DNA from: Brumimicrobium aurantiacum
GTDB taxonomy: Bacteria > Bacteroidota > Bacteroidia > Flavobacteriales_D > Crocinitomicaceae
Length of the DNA: 64,000 nt
Direction: 5' to 3'
NCBI RefSeq assembly: GCF_003402975.1
Contig: NZ_QURB01000006.1
Coordinates: forward strand, 124,001 to 188,000
Shown: piece after piece, positions 55,850 through 64,000 of the stretch
Numbering within the stretch: the stretch's first letter is position 1
Layout of the letters: every line of letters begins with the position of its first letter
Translations under genes and position numbers: made by a program
The notes under the pieces: model-generated
The model's database searches: none
Told to the model about the DNA's origin: nothing
Seen by the model: the letters and a program-made list of their open reading frames with translations, nothing else

Positions 55850-56803
55850 TTAATCCTTAGATGCTTCACTTTTTTTAATGAATGTTACAAGTGTTGGAAG
55901 TAGCTCAGGATGCAAAGGTAATCCTGGTTTGTAATATGTTTCTGTGTTTTTCTCCTTGTTCATAGGTGCTTCTTTAAATATATGATTCATTCCATCAATG
56001 ATTACAAGTTCAGCAGACTTACTACCTCCATATTGTAGGTGAGCGTCTTCTTCTGTTACTTGGATATCTGTTGAACCATGTACGATTAAAGTCGGGATTC
56101 TAACTTTTCCAATTTCTTCCTTTGGATCGAATTTTAACCAAGAAATTAAATAGGGTTGAACGCTTGGACGAAATAAGCCTGCTAATTCAGGAGAAACATT
56201 CGTTGCCTTTTTTCCTTTTTTTAATTTTTTGAAAATTTCCCTCACCTCCGAAATGATAGAAGGCGTTTGATCGTTTAATTGCTCAATTAATACTTTGTCA
56301 ATTGTTCTTCCTGTTCCAGCAATAGATATGTATTTGTTTACTTTACCTGTTTGGGCAGCCAACATTCCTATTAATGAACCTTCAGAATGACCAATTAAAA
56401 TTATGTTTTCGAATTTTTTAGCATTAAGGTAATCAATCCAAGCATTTACAATGGTTACATTGTCTTCAAATTTTAAATCTTTTTCTTCAATAGTGGCTTC
56501 ACTTTTACCGACCATTAACTTGTCATATCTCAAACTTGAAATTCCTTCTTTTAAAAGTCCCTCAGCGAGGAGTTTGTAGTTATTTGTTTGAACCAAAACA
56601 CTGTTCCCATCACGATCTGTAGGACCAGAACCTGGTATAATAATTACAATTGGAGATTCTTTCTTCTTTTCAGTGGTTAATAAGCTTCCATAGATTTTGC
56701 CCAAATCTGTTTTTACCTTCACTTTTTTTGCTTCTTGAGCCCATGAAAAAGTATGAAATGATAAAAACAGCACGACAAGTGCAGACCAAGTTAAGCGCTT
56801 CAT
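55850..56803 (-). CDS. Exported alpha/beta hydrolase
   Basis: 317 residues with a signal peptide (ALVVLFLSFHTFSWAQE). IIPGSGPTDRDGNS lies near the oxyanion loop and the nucleophile elbow is LIGHSEGSLIG (Ser near 141). A likely acid is in LIVHGSTDIQVTEED and the His in DGMNHIFKEA. This is the same architecture as Bacteroidota 'alpha/beta hydrolase family' esterases. Substrate unknown. No sorting domain, so it is probably periplasmic. It is divergent from pabB with 53 nt between start codons. Confidence 0.85.
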   Translation of the reverse strand: MKRLTWSALVVLFLSFHTFSWAQEAKKVKVKTDLGKIYGSLLTTEKKKESPIVIIIPGSGPTDRDGNSVLVQTNNYKLLAEGLLKEGISSLRYDKLMVGKSEATIEEKDLKFEDNVTIVNAWIDYLNAKKFENIILIGHSEGSLIGMLAAQTGKVNKYISIAGTGRTIDKVLIEQLNDQTPSIISEVREIFKKLKKGKKATNVSPELAGLFRPSVQPYLISWLKFDPKEEIGKVRIPTLIVHGSTDIQVTEEDAHLQYGGSKSAELVIIDGMNHIFKEAPMNKEKNTETYYKPGLPLHPELLPTLVTFIKKSEASKD

Positions 56804-56856
56804 AGTATATTTAATTAAATTAGCAGTTACTTTGTAATATTAAGAATAAAATTCAA

Positions 56857-58059
56857 ATGAAAAGTGTTTATTCGTACATAAATGATAACAAGAATCGGTC
56901 TGTATTGGCCTTTGAACCTACTTATTTGTTTGAGTGTCAGGAGAATTTTACTTGTTTAGAAAAAATTGTTTCTTTTTTAGAAAATCATAAAGGTGATTAT
57001 TGTTTTGGTTATTTTACTTATGATTTAAAAAATGAAATTGAAGATTTATCTTCTCATAATCCTGACCGAATAGCTTTTCCAAAAGTTGGTTTTTTTGTTC
57101 CTAAATATGTCGTAGAATTTGATGCTAATGGAAATCAACATTTTTTGAAAGGAGAAGCCAATGAAGATACTGAATCTTTCATTACTGAATTTTTTACCAA
57201 AGAGAATAAAACACCTGTAAACAATGTTAAACTCACAGCGGGCTTAAGTCAGCGTGATTACATTTCAACAATTGCAGCTTTACAAGATGAAATTCAGTTT
57301 GGAAATATTTATGAGGTTACTTTTTGTCAAGAATTTTATGCCGAAAACAGCCATATTGATCCAATTGCAACTTATTTTGCTTTAAATAAAAAAACGAAAG
57401 CTTCATTTTCTTGTTTCTTGGCATGGAAAGATAAATATCTATTGTCTGCAAGTCCTGAGCGATTCCTAAAACGCGAAGGGAATAAACTCATTTCTCAGCC
57501 CATCAAAGGAACAGCTAAAAGAGGAATGAATGCAGTAGAAGATGAACAGTTGAAAAAAGATTTATTGGCAAGCGAAAAAGAACGTGCCGAAAATGTAATG
57601 ATTGTTGATTTAGTGCGAAATGATTTGTCAAGAATTGCAAAACGTAATTCTGTAAATGTAGATGAGCTATTTGGTGTTTACACTTTTGAAACGGTTCATC
57701 AATTAATTTCTACAGTTTCCGCTGAAATTGATAAAGAAACTTCACTTTTAGAGATCCTGAAAGCACTTTTCCCTATGGGAAGTATGACAGGTGCACCAAA
57801 AATTAGCGCTATGCAGTTAATTGAAAAACATGAGACCTTCAAAAGAGGTTTATATTCTGGGAGTGTAGGCTATTTTAAACCAAATGGCGATTTTGATTTT
57901 AATGTGATAATCAGAAGTATATTGTACAATGAAAGTGAAGGTAGTATTAGTTGTCCTGTTGGAGGAGCGATAACGCTAAAATCTACTCCAGAAGCAGAGT
58001 ATGAAGAATGCATGATCAAAGTAAAAGCCCTAAAAGAAGTATTGAATACAAATGACTAA
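56857..58059 (+). CDS. pabB: Aminodeoxychorismate synthase component I
   Basis: Chorismate-binding enzyme of folate (p-aminobenzoate) synthesis. The core includes LTAGLSQRDYISTIAALQ, IYEVTFCQEFYAEN, SASPERFLKREGN, QPIKGTAKRG, VMIVDLVRNDLSRIAK and GSMTGAPKISAMQLIE. At 400 residues it is shorter than E. coli PabB (453), with a compact N-terminal half. The absence of trpG/trpD neighbours and the pairing with tilS favour PabB over TrpE. It overlaps tilS by 8 nt. Confidence 0.88.
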   Translation: MKSVYSYINDNKNRSVLAFEPTYLFECQENFTCLEKIVSFLENHKGDYCFGYFTYDLKNEIEDLSSHNPDRIAFPKVGFFVPKYVVEFDANGNQHFLKGEANEDTESFITEFFTKENKTPVNNVKLTAGLSQRDYISTIAALQDEIQFGNIYEVTFCQEFYAENSHIDPIATYFALNKKTKASFSCFLAWKDKYLLSASPERFLKREGNKLISQPIKGTAKRGMNAVEDEQLKKDLLASEKERAENVMIVDLVRNDLSRIAKRNSVNVDELFGVYTFETVHQLISTVSAEIDKETSLLEILKALFPMGSMTGAPKISAMQLIEKHETFKRGLYSGSVGYFKPNGDFDFNVIIRSILYNESEGSISCPVGGAITLKSTPEAEYEECMIKVKALKEVLNTND

Positions 58060-59239
58060 TGCTATTAAATATTGGGTGGCGTGTAGTGGTGGAGTAGATT
58101 CGGTTGTGCTTCTACATTTAATGCATAAACTATATCCTCAAGAATTAGGAATTTTGCATTGTAATTTCGGATTGAGAAGTAATGATTCGGATGGAGATGA
58201 AGCATTTGTTCGGAATTTAGCTCAGCAATTGAATGTTCCAATTAGGGTGAAGTTGTTTGATACACTTCAATATGGTCAAGACAAGAGAATGAATACTCAA
58301 TTGGCCGCTAGAGAATTGCGTTATACTTGGTTTGAGCAAGTCATTCAAAAAGAAAATGGAACTGTGCTTTTAGCACACCATTATGATGATCAGCTAGAGA
58401 CTTTCTTTTTGCAATTGCGTCGAGGAGGAAAAGTGAAAGGTTTATCGGGAATGCCGAGATTTAGAAATGGCTACTTAAGACCATTATTGAATCACCGAAA
58501 ATCTGATTTAATTGAATTGGCGCAAAAAAATCAATGGAAATGGCGAGAAGATGTTTCTAATACAAAGAATGATTATACTAGAAACTGGTACCGTAACCAA
58601 GTATTATTTCAGCTGAAAAACAATGATTTTCCACTGCATGAAGTTGTTCCTTTAATGCATCTATTTCAGAAAGTGATGACATTTATTGATGGGGTTAAAG
58701 TTGAACGAGAAATTCAAATTTCTGAGTGGTTAAAATTACCCATTTGGGTTAAAGACCATTTATTGTTTATCCATGAGATAGGGGAGTATAGTGCTGTAGA
58801 AATTGATCGATTGGCCAAATCTTCAAAAGGAAAGTATATCGGTAACGACAAAGTCAAAGTTTGGAATGAAGGTCAATCTTTAGTTTTTAATCATAAAGAG
58901 CATAAAGAAAAGTTTGACACTATTAAAATTACAAGGTCAGCAAAAGATGAAATTGTATTGAATGATCGAGATTTATTTCTAGATGTCAAAAAAGTAGAGG
59001 GGAATCTTTCTGTACGTAAGTGGAAAAAAGGAGATCGTTTTCGTCCTTTAGGTATGAAAGGGGAGAAATCTTTAGGTAAATTTTTACGAGATAGAAAAGT
59101 AGCTGCGCATTTGAAAGAGGATATCCTTGTATTAGTAAATGAGAAGAACATAATTTTAGGTGTTTTTGGATTTGGAGTAGGGGAAAACTTCAAAATTGAG
59201 GAAAGCACAAGAACGGTTCTTCGAGTTGAATGTATTTAG
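58052..59239 (+). CDS. tilS: tRNA(Ile)-lysidine synthase
   Basis: Modifies C34 of the CAU-anticodon tRNA-Ile to lysidine using ATP. The P-loop SGGVDSVVLLH lies at residues 12-22. LGILHCNFGLR, LAHHYDDQLETFFLQL and WREDVSNTKNDYTRNWYRN follow. The C-terminal tRNA-binding domain carries RKWKKGDRFRPLGMKG and KSLGKFLRDRKV. Length 395 is normal. It is translationally coupled to pabB. Its stop codon directly abuts the stop of the opposing hydrolase gene. Confidence 0.96.
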   Translation: MTNAIKYWVACSGGVDSVVLLHLMHKLYPQELGILHCNFGLRSNDSDGDEAFVRNLAQQLNVPIRVKLFDTLQYGQDKRMNTQLAARELRYTWFEQVIQKENGTVLLAHHYDDQLETFFLQLRRGGKVKGLSGMPRFRNGYLRPLLNHRKSDLIELAQKNQWKWREDVSNTKNDYTRNWYRNQVLFQLKNNDFPLHEVVPLMHLFQKVMTFIDGVKVEREIQISEWLKLPIWVKDHLLFIHEIGEYSAVEIDRLAKSSKGKYIGNDKVKVWNEGQSLVFNHKEHKEKFDTIKITRSAKDEIVLNDRDLFLDVKKVEGNLSVRKWKKGDRFRPLGMKGEKSLGKFLRDRKVAAHLKEDILVLVNEKNIILGVFGFGVGENFKIEESTRTVLRVECI

Positions 59240-60073
59240 TTATTTCTCATAATCTTCAAAAGTCATTATTGTAAATAGTTTCTCTAAAATATGTGGTTTG
59301 AAAATATCATGTCCATAGGGTATTTTATGCAATGCTTTTGGTTGTTCAACCTTCTTTAAAAACTGAATAGCACTTTTAGCTGTGATGATTTTGTCATATT
59401 CTCCAATGATAATTTTAAATGGGATTTTATTGTTGTTTAAACTTTGTTTAATCAATGTTGAATTTGGTCGAAGTTGACGAAATGCGCTCCATGTTTTATA
59501 GGACATTTTAAACTTTTCAGGATCACTAGTGTAGAATTCCAAGAAACTCACGATTTTGGGATGAATGATTTTTACTTTAGCCAAAGCCTTGGCAATTAAC
59601 ATTAGTTCTTTAGGCTTTTTTATCCATCTTCTAAATAACATTCTAGCCCACCATCTGTGTTGCGACCAGCTATAGAAGTTTGAATTGTTGAGTCCGTCAG
59701 GTGCTATTAAATTTAAACTTTGAACCCGATCAGCAAAATGATGGAAAGTACTTAGCGTAAATCTTCCACCTTGCGAATAGGCTACCCAATGAAAAGTTTC
59801 TACTTTTTCTTTTTTTAATAATTTTTCTAACAATTTTTTAACATCTTTATCTGTGATCAAATTTTTGTGAATTCTTTCCGAATCAAATGTGGAGAAACCA
59901 TGCAGAAAAAGATGAACTGAAATTACTTTTCTGCCTTTTGTAGCAAGAAACTCAAAATCGCTAGCCGTCCTGCCATTGCCATGAAAACAGAGGATTATAT
60001 GTTCACCTTCTCCATAAACTTCGTAGGCAAGTTTCATGTCTTGGTGGGTAACATTTTTGATCTTTTGATTCAT
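59240..60073 (-). CDS. Cytoplasmic alpha/beta hydrolase
   Basis: 277 residues without a signal peptide. It has IILCFHGNGRTASDFEFLA, the nucleophile region WVAYSQGGRFTLS (Ser near 100), an acid in IIIGEYDKIIT and a His in IPYGHDIFKP. It belongs to the general alpha/beta hydrolase_1 family; substrate unknown. It converges on tilS with zero bases between the stop codons and starts divergently from carB, 182 nt away. Confidence 0.82.
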   Translation of the reverse strand: MNQKIKNVTHQDMKLAYEVYGEGEHIILCFHGNGRTASDFEFLATKGRKVISVHLFLHGFSTFDSERIHKNLITDKDVKKLLEKLLKKEKVETFHWVAYSQGGRFTLSTFHHFADRVQSLNLIAPDGLNNSNFYSWSQHRWWARMLFRRWIKKPKELMLIAKALAKVKIIHPKIVSFLEFYTSDPEKFKMSYKTWSAFRQLRPNSTLIKQSLNNNKIPFKIIIGEYDKIITAKSAIQFLKKVEQPKALHKIPYGHDIFKPHILEKLFTIMTFEDYEK

Positions 60074-60255
60074 ATTGAGTCAAGAATAAACAGTTAAATT
60101 TTTATATTCTGAGGTGTATAATTTTTGCATTCCTATAATTCAGTAAAAAATATCAAGATTAAACCTATGCATGCTTATAAAAGTAGTAAAAATGAATTAA
60201 ATTTGTGTCCGATTTGTATAACGCTTTTACATCATAAGCATAAAGAAAAATTGGA

Positions 60256-63072
60256 ATGCCTAAGAACGAGAAAATTAAGTCAGTTTTAATTATTGGTAGT
60301 GGACCTATCGTAATTGGTCAAGCATGTGAATTTGACTATTCAGGGTCACAAGCTTCAAGATCATTGAGAGAGGAAGGGATTGAAGTAACGTTAATCAATT
60401 CGAATCCAGCGACCATAATGACAGATGAAGTAGTCGCAGACAACATTTATTTGAAGTCACTAGAACCGGATAGCATTCGTGAGATTATTGCTAAGCATGA
60501 TATTGATGCAGTTTTACCTACAATGGGTGGTCAAACAGCTTTAAATCTAGCGATTAAATGTGATGAGTTAGGAATTTGGGAAGACAACAATATTGATATT
60601 ATTGGAGTTGACATCGACGCAATTGAAATTACAGAGAACCGTGAGGCATTTCGTAATTTGATGGAGGAAATCGATGTGCCTATGGCGCCTCAAAAAACAG
60701 CAAAGTCATTTTTAGAAGGTAAAAGTGTAGCTCAAGAGTTTGGTTTACCGTTATGTATTCGTTCTTCATACACTTTAGGTGGTGCAGGAGCAGGTGTAGT
60801 ATATGACGAAAAAGAGTTTGACAATCTATTAGATGCAGGATTACACGCTTCACCAATTCACGAGGTGATGATTGACAAAGCATTATTGGGTTGGAAAGAG
60901 TATGAGTTGGAATTGTTGAGAGACAAAAATGACAACGTTGTGATTATTTGTTCTATTGAGAACTTTGATCCAATGGGAGTACATACAGGAGACTCAATAA
61001 CTGTTGCACCTGCAATGACTTTAGCAGATACAACTTTCCAGGAAATGCGTAATATGGCCATCAAAATGATGCGTTCAGTTGGTAATTTCTCAGGAGGTTG
61101 TAATGTTCAATTTGCAGTTTCTCCAGACGATGAAGAGAAAATCATTGCAATTGAGATTAATCCACGTGTATCTCGTTCATCAGCTTTGGCTTCTAAAGCA
61201 ACTGGATATCCTATTGCAAAGATCGCTGCAAAATTAGCGATTGGCTATACTTTGGATGAATTAGACAACCAAATTACAAAAACAACTTCGGCGTTATTTG
61301 AGCCAACATTGGATTATGTAATTGTAAAGATACCACGTTGGAACTTTAACAAATTCCCAGGAGCAGATCGTAAATTAGGTCTTCAAATGAAATCGGTTGG
61401 GGAAGTTATGGGAATTGGACGTTCATTCCAAGAAGCATTACAAAAAGCTTGTCAGTCACTTGAAATTGGCCGTAATGGTTTAGGAGCTGATGGGAAAGAA
61501 ATTACAGATCAAAACCAGATTTTAGAAAGTTTAGAATTCCCTAGTTGGGATAGACTATTCCATATATACGATGCGATTAAATTGGGAATTCCGTTTAACC
61601 GTATTCAAGAGAAAACAAAAATTGATATTTGGTTCTTACGTCAAATTGAAGAGCTAATTAAATTAGAGCGTAAAATCGAGAAATTATCTTTAGACACAAT
61701 TCCAAAAGAAGTGTTGTTTGAAGCGAAGCAAAAAGGATATGCCGATCGACAAATTGCTCATTTATTGAAATGTTTAGAGTCAGAAGTCTACTCAAAACGT
61801 GACGAATTAGGAATTCAACGTGTTTATAAATTAGTTGATACTTGTGCAGGAGAATTCCCAGCGCAAACACCATATTATTACTCTTCTTTTGAATTAGAAA
61901 ACGAAAGTGAAGTTTCTGATAAGAAGAAAATTGTTGTTTTAGGTTCTGGACCAAACAGAATTGGTCAAGGAATTGAATTCGATTACTCTTGTGTTCATGG
62001 AGTTTTAGCTGCAAAAGAAGCAGGATATGAAACTATCATGATCAACTGTAATCCTGAAACAGTTTCGACAGATTTTGATACCGCTGATAAATTATACTTC
62101 GAACCAGTTTTCTGGGAACACATTTATGACATTATTCGTCATGAAAAACCAGAAGGTGTAATTGTTCAGTTAGGAGGACAAACAGCATTGAAATTGGCTG
62201 AAAAATTAGAGCGTTACGGTATCAAAATTATGGGAACGAGCTACGATGCTTTAGATTTAGCTGAAGATAGAGGTCGTTTCTCAAAATTATTGAAAGACAA
62301 CAATGTGCCTTATCCAGAATTTGGTGTGGTTGAAAGTGCAGAGCAAGCTTTAGAATTATCTGATGATTTAGGTTTCCCATTACTTGTTCGTCCTTCTTAT
62401 GTATTGGGTGGACAAAAAATGAAAATTGTCATCAATAAGGAAGAACTTGAGCACCATGTTGTAGATATTTTACGTGACATGCCAGACAATCAAATTTTGT
62501 TGGATCACTTCTTAGGTGGAGCAATCGAGGCAGAGGCTGATGCAATTTGTGACGGAGAGAATGTATACATTATTGGTGTAATGCAGCACATTGAGCCTGC
62601 TGGAATTCACTCAGGAGATTCTTACGGAGTATTACCACCATATAATTTGGGAGACTTGGTAATGCAACAAATTGAGGATATCACGAAAAAAGTTGCTGTA
62701 GCATTAGACACTGTTGGATTGATTAATATTCAATTTGCAATTAAAGATGACAAGGTTTATGTTATTGAAGCAAATCCAAGAGCATCTCGTACGGTTCCAT
62801 TTATCGCAAAAGCGTATGACGAACCATATGTAAACTATGCAACAAAAGTAATGTTAGGGGATAAAAAAGTAACAGACTTTAATTTCCAGCCTAAGAAAGA
62901 AGGATATGCAATTAAGATTCCTGTATTCTCATTTAACAAGTTCCCTAATGTAAATAAGGAACTAGGACCTGAGATGAAATCTACAGGTGAAGCAATACAA
63001 TTCATCAAAGATTTAAAGGATCCTTTCTTTAGAAAGATATTTGCTGAACGAAATTTATATTTATCGAAATAG
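60256..63072 (+). CDS. carB: Carbamoyl-phosphate synthase large subunit, lacking the MGS domain
   Basis: Makes carbamoyl phosphate for pyrimidines and arginine. It has two homologous ATP-grasp halves: the first starts VLIIGSGPIVIGQACEFDYSG with EINPRVSRSSALASKATGYP, the second VVLGSGPNRIGQGIEFDYSC with VIEANPRASRTVPFIAKAY. The oligomerisation region is between. The protein ends near LKDPFFRKIFAERNLYL at residue 938, without the ~130-residue C-terminal regulatory domain of E. coli CarB (1073). A clean stop and terminator follow, so this is the native end. carA is not in the window. Confidence 0.96.
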   Translation: MPKNEKIKSVLIIGSGPIVIGQACEFDYSGSQASRSLREEGIEVTLINSNPATIMTDEVVADNIYLKSLEPDSIREIIAKHDIDAVLPTMGGQTALNLAIKCDELGIWEDNNIDIIGVDIDAIEITENREAFRNLMEEIDVPMAPQKTAKSFLEGKSVAQEFGLPLCIRSSYTLGGAGAGVVYDEKEFDNLLDAGLHASPIHEVMIDKALLGWKEYELELLRDKNDNVVIICSIENFDPMGVHTGDSITVAPAMTLADTTFQEMRNMAIKMMRSVGNFSGGCNVQFAVSPDDEEKIIAIEINPRVSRSSALASKATGYPIAKIAAKLAIGYTLDELDNQITKTTSALFEPTLDYVIVKIPRWNFNKFPGADRKLGLQMKSVGEVMGIGRSFQEALQKACQSLEIGRNGLGADGKEITDQNQILESLEFPSWDRLFHIYDAIKLGIPFNRIQEKTKIDIWFLRQIEELIKLERKIEKLSLDTIPKEVLFEAKQKGYADRQIAHLLKCLESEVYSKRDELGIQRVYKLVDTCAGEFPAQTPYYYSSFELENESEVSDKKKIVVLGSGPNRIGQGIEFDYSCVHGVLAAKEAGYETIMINCNPETVSTDFDTADKLYFEPVFWEHIYDIIRHEKPEGVIVQLGGQTALKLAEKLERYGIKIMGTSYDALDLAEDRGRFSKLLKDNNVPYPEFGVVESAEQALELSDDLGFPLLVRPSYVLGGQKMKIVINKEELEHHVVDILRDMPDNQILLDHFLGGAIEAEADAICDGENVYIIGVMQHIEPAGIHSGDSYGVLPPYNLGDLVMQQIEDITKKVAVALDTVGLINIQFAIKDDKVYVIEANPRASRTVPFIAKAYDEPYVNYATKVMLGDKKVTDFNFQPKKEGYAIKIPVFSFNKFPNVNKELGPEMKSTGEAIQFIKDLKDPFFRKIFAERNLYLSK

Positions 63073-63099
63073 AATTTTCGAGGCAATTTTAAAGTATAG

Positions 63100-63130
63100 A
63101 AAAGTCCAGGTTGAAAAATCTGGACTTTTT
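63100..63130 (+). terminator. Terminator after carB
   Basis: AAAAGTCCAG (63100-63109) pairs perfectly with CTGGACTTTT (63120-63129) across a 10-nt loop, then T residues. Confidence 0.88.
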
Positions 63131-63189
63131 AGTTTAAATTCGTTTATTTTAGAGACCGGAAAGAAAAACAATTATTTAAAAAAGATACA

Positions 63190-63450
63190 ATGATTTTATT
63201 AAGCATTCCAGGAACATTTAGGATGATATTAATCATCATTGCTGTAATTGTAATCATTCGCTTTATTAGTCGCGTGATGAATGCAAAGAGTAGTGCTGAA
63301 AATACTAAACGTTACAATCAAAACAATGAGGAGTACCGTCGTGCAAAAGAGAAAAGTGAGAGGGAACGTGGAAAAGTTCATATTGTTGAAGGCGGATACC
63401 GTGAAGCCGAGGATGTGGATTTTGAAGAAGTGAAGGAAGATCAAAAATAA
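63190..63450 (+). CDS. DUF4834-like small membrane protein
   Basis: 86 residues. One N-terminal membrane segment (about 10-28, rich in Ile/Val) is followed by a charged cytoplasmic or periplasmic tail with ENTKRYNQNNEEYRRAKEK and ending in acidic repeats (DVDFEEVKED). This matches the small DUF4834 family of Flavobacteriia. Function unknown. Confidence 0.65.
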   Translation: MILLSIPGTFRMILIIIAVIVIIRFISRVMNAKSSAENTKRYNQNNEEYRRAKEKSERERGKVHIVEGGYREAEDVDFEEVKEDQK

Positions 63451-63539
63451 AACATTAAAAAAGTAAAATCTTAAAGTGTTGGTGTTCAATGGACTTTAAA
63501 CAAAGATTAAAAAAAGTTTATTTTTTTTTCTAAAAAGCA

Positions 63540-63569
63540 TTGTAGAAGGAAAAAAGTTACTTATATTTG
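63540..63569 (+). promoter_or_regulatory. Promoter of the tRNA-Asp cluster
   Basis: TTG at 63540-63542, a 19-nt spacer and TATATTTG at 63562-63569. The first tRNA starts about 160 nt downstream, leaving a long leader. Confidence 0.7.
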
Positions 63570-63694
63570 CACACGCCTAACGCAATAAGTTACGGTGATC
63601 ACAACGGTGAGAGAAAAGGTTGAAAATTTGAATATTTTAATTGCGAAAGCAAAGAACAATACAAAATTTAATAGCTAAGTAAAATTGGTTATAG

Positions 63695-63708
63695 CTGACT
63701 GTAGTCAG
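63695..63708 (+). other. Leader hairpin before tRNA-Asp 1
   Basis: CTGAC-TGTA-GTCAG, 28 nt before the tRNA. A near-identical hairpin precedes the second copy (63931-63944). Confidence 0.5.
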
Positions 63709-63736
63709 TGTCTTTTAAGAAAGATTTTAAGTTTTG

Positions 63737-63810
63737 GTCTGGTAGTTCAGTTGGTTAGAATACCTGCCTGTCACGCAGGGGGTCGCGAGTTCGAGTCTCG
63801 TCCAGACCGC
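63737..63810 (+). tRNA. tRNA-Asp (anticodon GTC), copy 1
   Basis: The acceptor GGTCTGG pairs fully with CCAGACC, with discriminator G at 63810. The anticodon arm is CCTGC-CTGTCAC-GCAGG, giving GTC. The T arm is GCGAG-TTCGAGT-CTCGT. CCA is not encoded. Confidence 0.97.
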
Positions 63811-63846
63811 AATTAAAAGACGTCTATATGGCTGTAGACTTAGAGG

Positions 63847-63878
63847 CCCCTAGAGAGTATCATTTCTCTAGGGGTTTT
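63847..63878 (+). terminator. Terminator-like hairpin between the tRNA-Asp copies
   Basis: CCCCTAGAGA (63847-63856) pairs perfectly with TCTCTAGGGG (63865-63874), followed by TTTTG. Confidence 0.8.
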
Positions 63879-63930
63879 GATTTTCTCATTTTAGTTTGAA
63901 CAATACAAAATAAAGCAACTTCGGTTGTCT

Positions 63931-63944
63931 CTGACTGTTGTCAG
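63931..63944 (+). other. Leader hairpin before tRNA-Asp 2
   Basis: CTGAC-TGTT-GTCAG, 17 nt before the second tRNA; it matches the hairpin at 63695-63708. Confidence 0.5.
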
Positions 63945-63961
63945 GATATAGAATTTATTTT

Positions 63962-64000
63962 GGTCTGGTAGTTCAGTTGGTTAGAATACCTGCCTGTCAC
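63962..64000 (+). tRNA. tRNA-Asp (anticodon GTC), copy 2, cut by window end
   Basis: Identical to the first 39 bases of copy 1, through the anticodon loop. The remainder is outside the window. Confidence 0.93.

Noticed and set aside
60256-63072. Frameshift or truncation of carB
   Set aside because: Both ATP-grasp halves are intact, the stop is followed by a clean terminator, and CarB of this length is known in Flavobacteriia.

Overview
The window is about 64 kb of a low-GC chromosome from a member of the Bacteroidota, most likely the order Flavobacteriales. The evidence is a type IX secretion (T9SS) and gliding locus (PorP/SprF-like, GldJ, PorU, PorV), a secreted protein with a T9SS C-terminal sorting domain, families largely confined to this phylum (DUF5683, DUF4199, DUF4834, WbqC, long LepB), a carB without the MGS domain, and promoters of the TTG-N17..21-TAnnTTTG type. 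Family names come from recognising motifs by eye; no database search was run.

Layout. 1-4046 (+): the end of a TonB-C-like protein, an O-antigen-ligase-like membrane protein, an AsmA-like protein and a SanA-like DUF218 protein. 4389-9969 (-): parA-parB-DUF5683-dapB-lepB-wbqC, very tightly packed. 10391-11185: VanX-like lipoprotein. 11228-13987 (-): pyrR-pyrB-STAS-rnz. 14109-17412 (-): polyprenyl-phosphate sugar transferase, lipoprotein and Gfo/Idh/MocA oxidoreductase. Then tRNA-His, rho and DUF4199, a zinc-ribbon coiled-coil protein with a Nif3-like protein, clpP, clpX, ychF, a 2OG-Fe(II) oxygenase, a small lipoprotein and rarA.

29901-34860 is the accessory stretch. Two DUF2147 paralogues flank a palindromic repeat array. 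Next come apparent remnants of defence-type genes: an N-terminal HNH-nuclease-like fragment and a SAM methyltransferase with a decayed HIT-like tail and no convincing start. A Y1 (HUH) REP-type transposase follows, and then a 1.4-kb array of super-repeats built from three hairpin types that share a 5-bp stem and a TTC/GAA triloop. The first super-repeat contains the 3' end of the transposase gene. The array with its transposase is the strongest candidate here for a poorly described system, a Bacteroidota REPtron.

34862-37623 (+): xseA-xseB-dinB (DNA repair). 37635-42072 (-): murF, gldJ and a PorP/SprF-like gene. These diverge from porU-porV-ispF (42248-47985, +). PorU and PorV release and anchor T9SS cargo, and the esterase at 51641-52933 carries the matching sorting domain. 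The remainder is feoB, wecB, rpsO-pnp, two alpha/beta hydrolases, pabB-tilS, carB, DUF4834 and two tandem tRNA-Asp genes, the second cut by the window edge.

Intrinsic terminators are frequent and clear. Two of them lie directly in front of the next gene's start codon (clpX and murF), each next to a TAnnTTTG -7 element.
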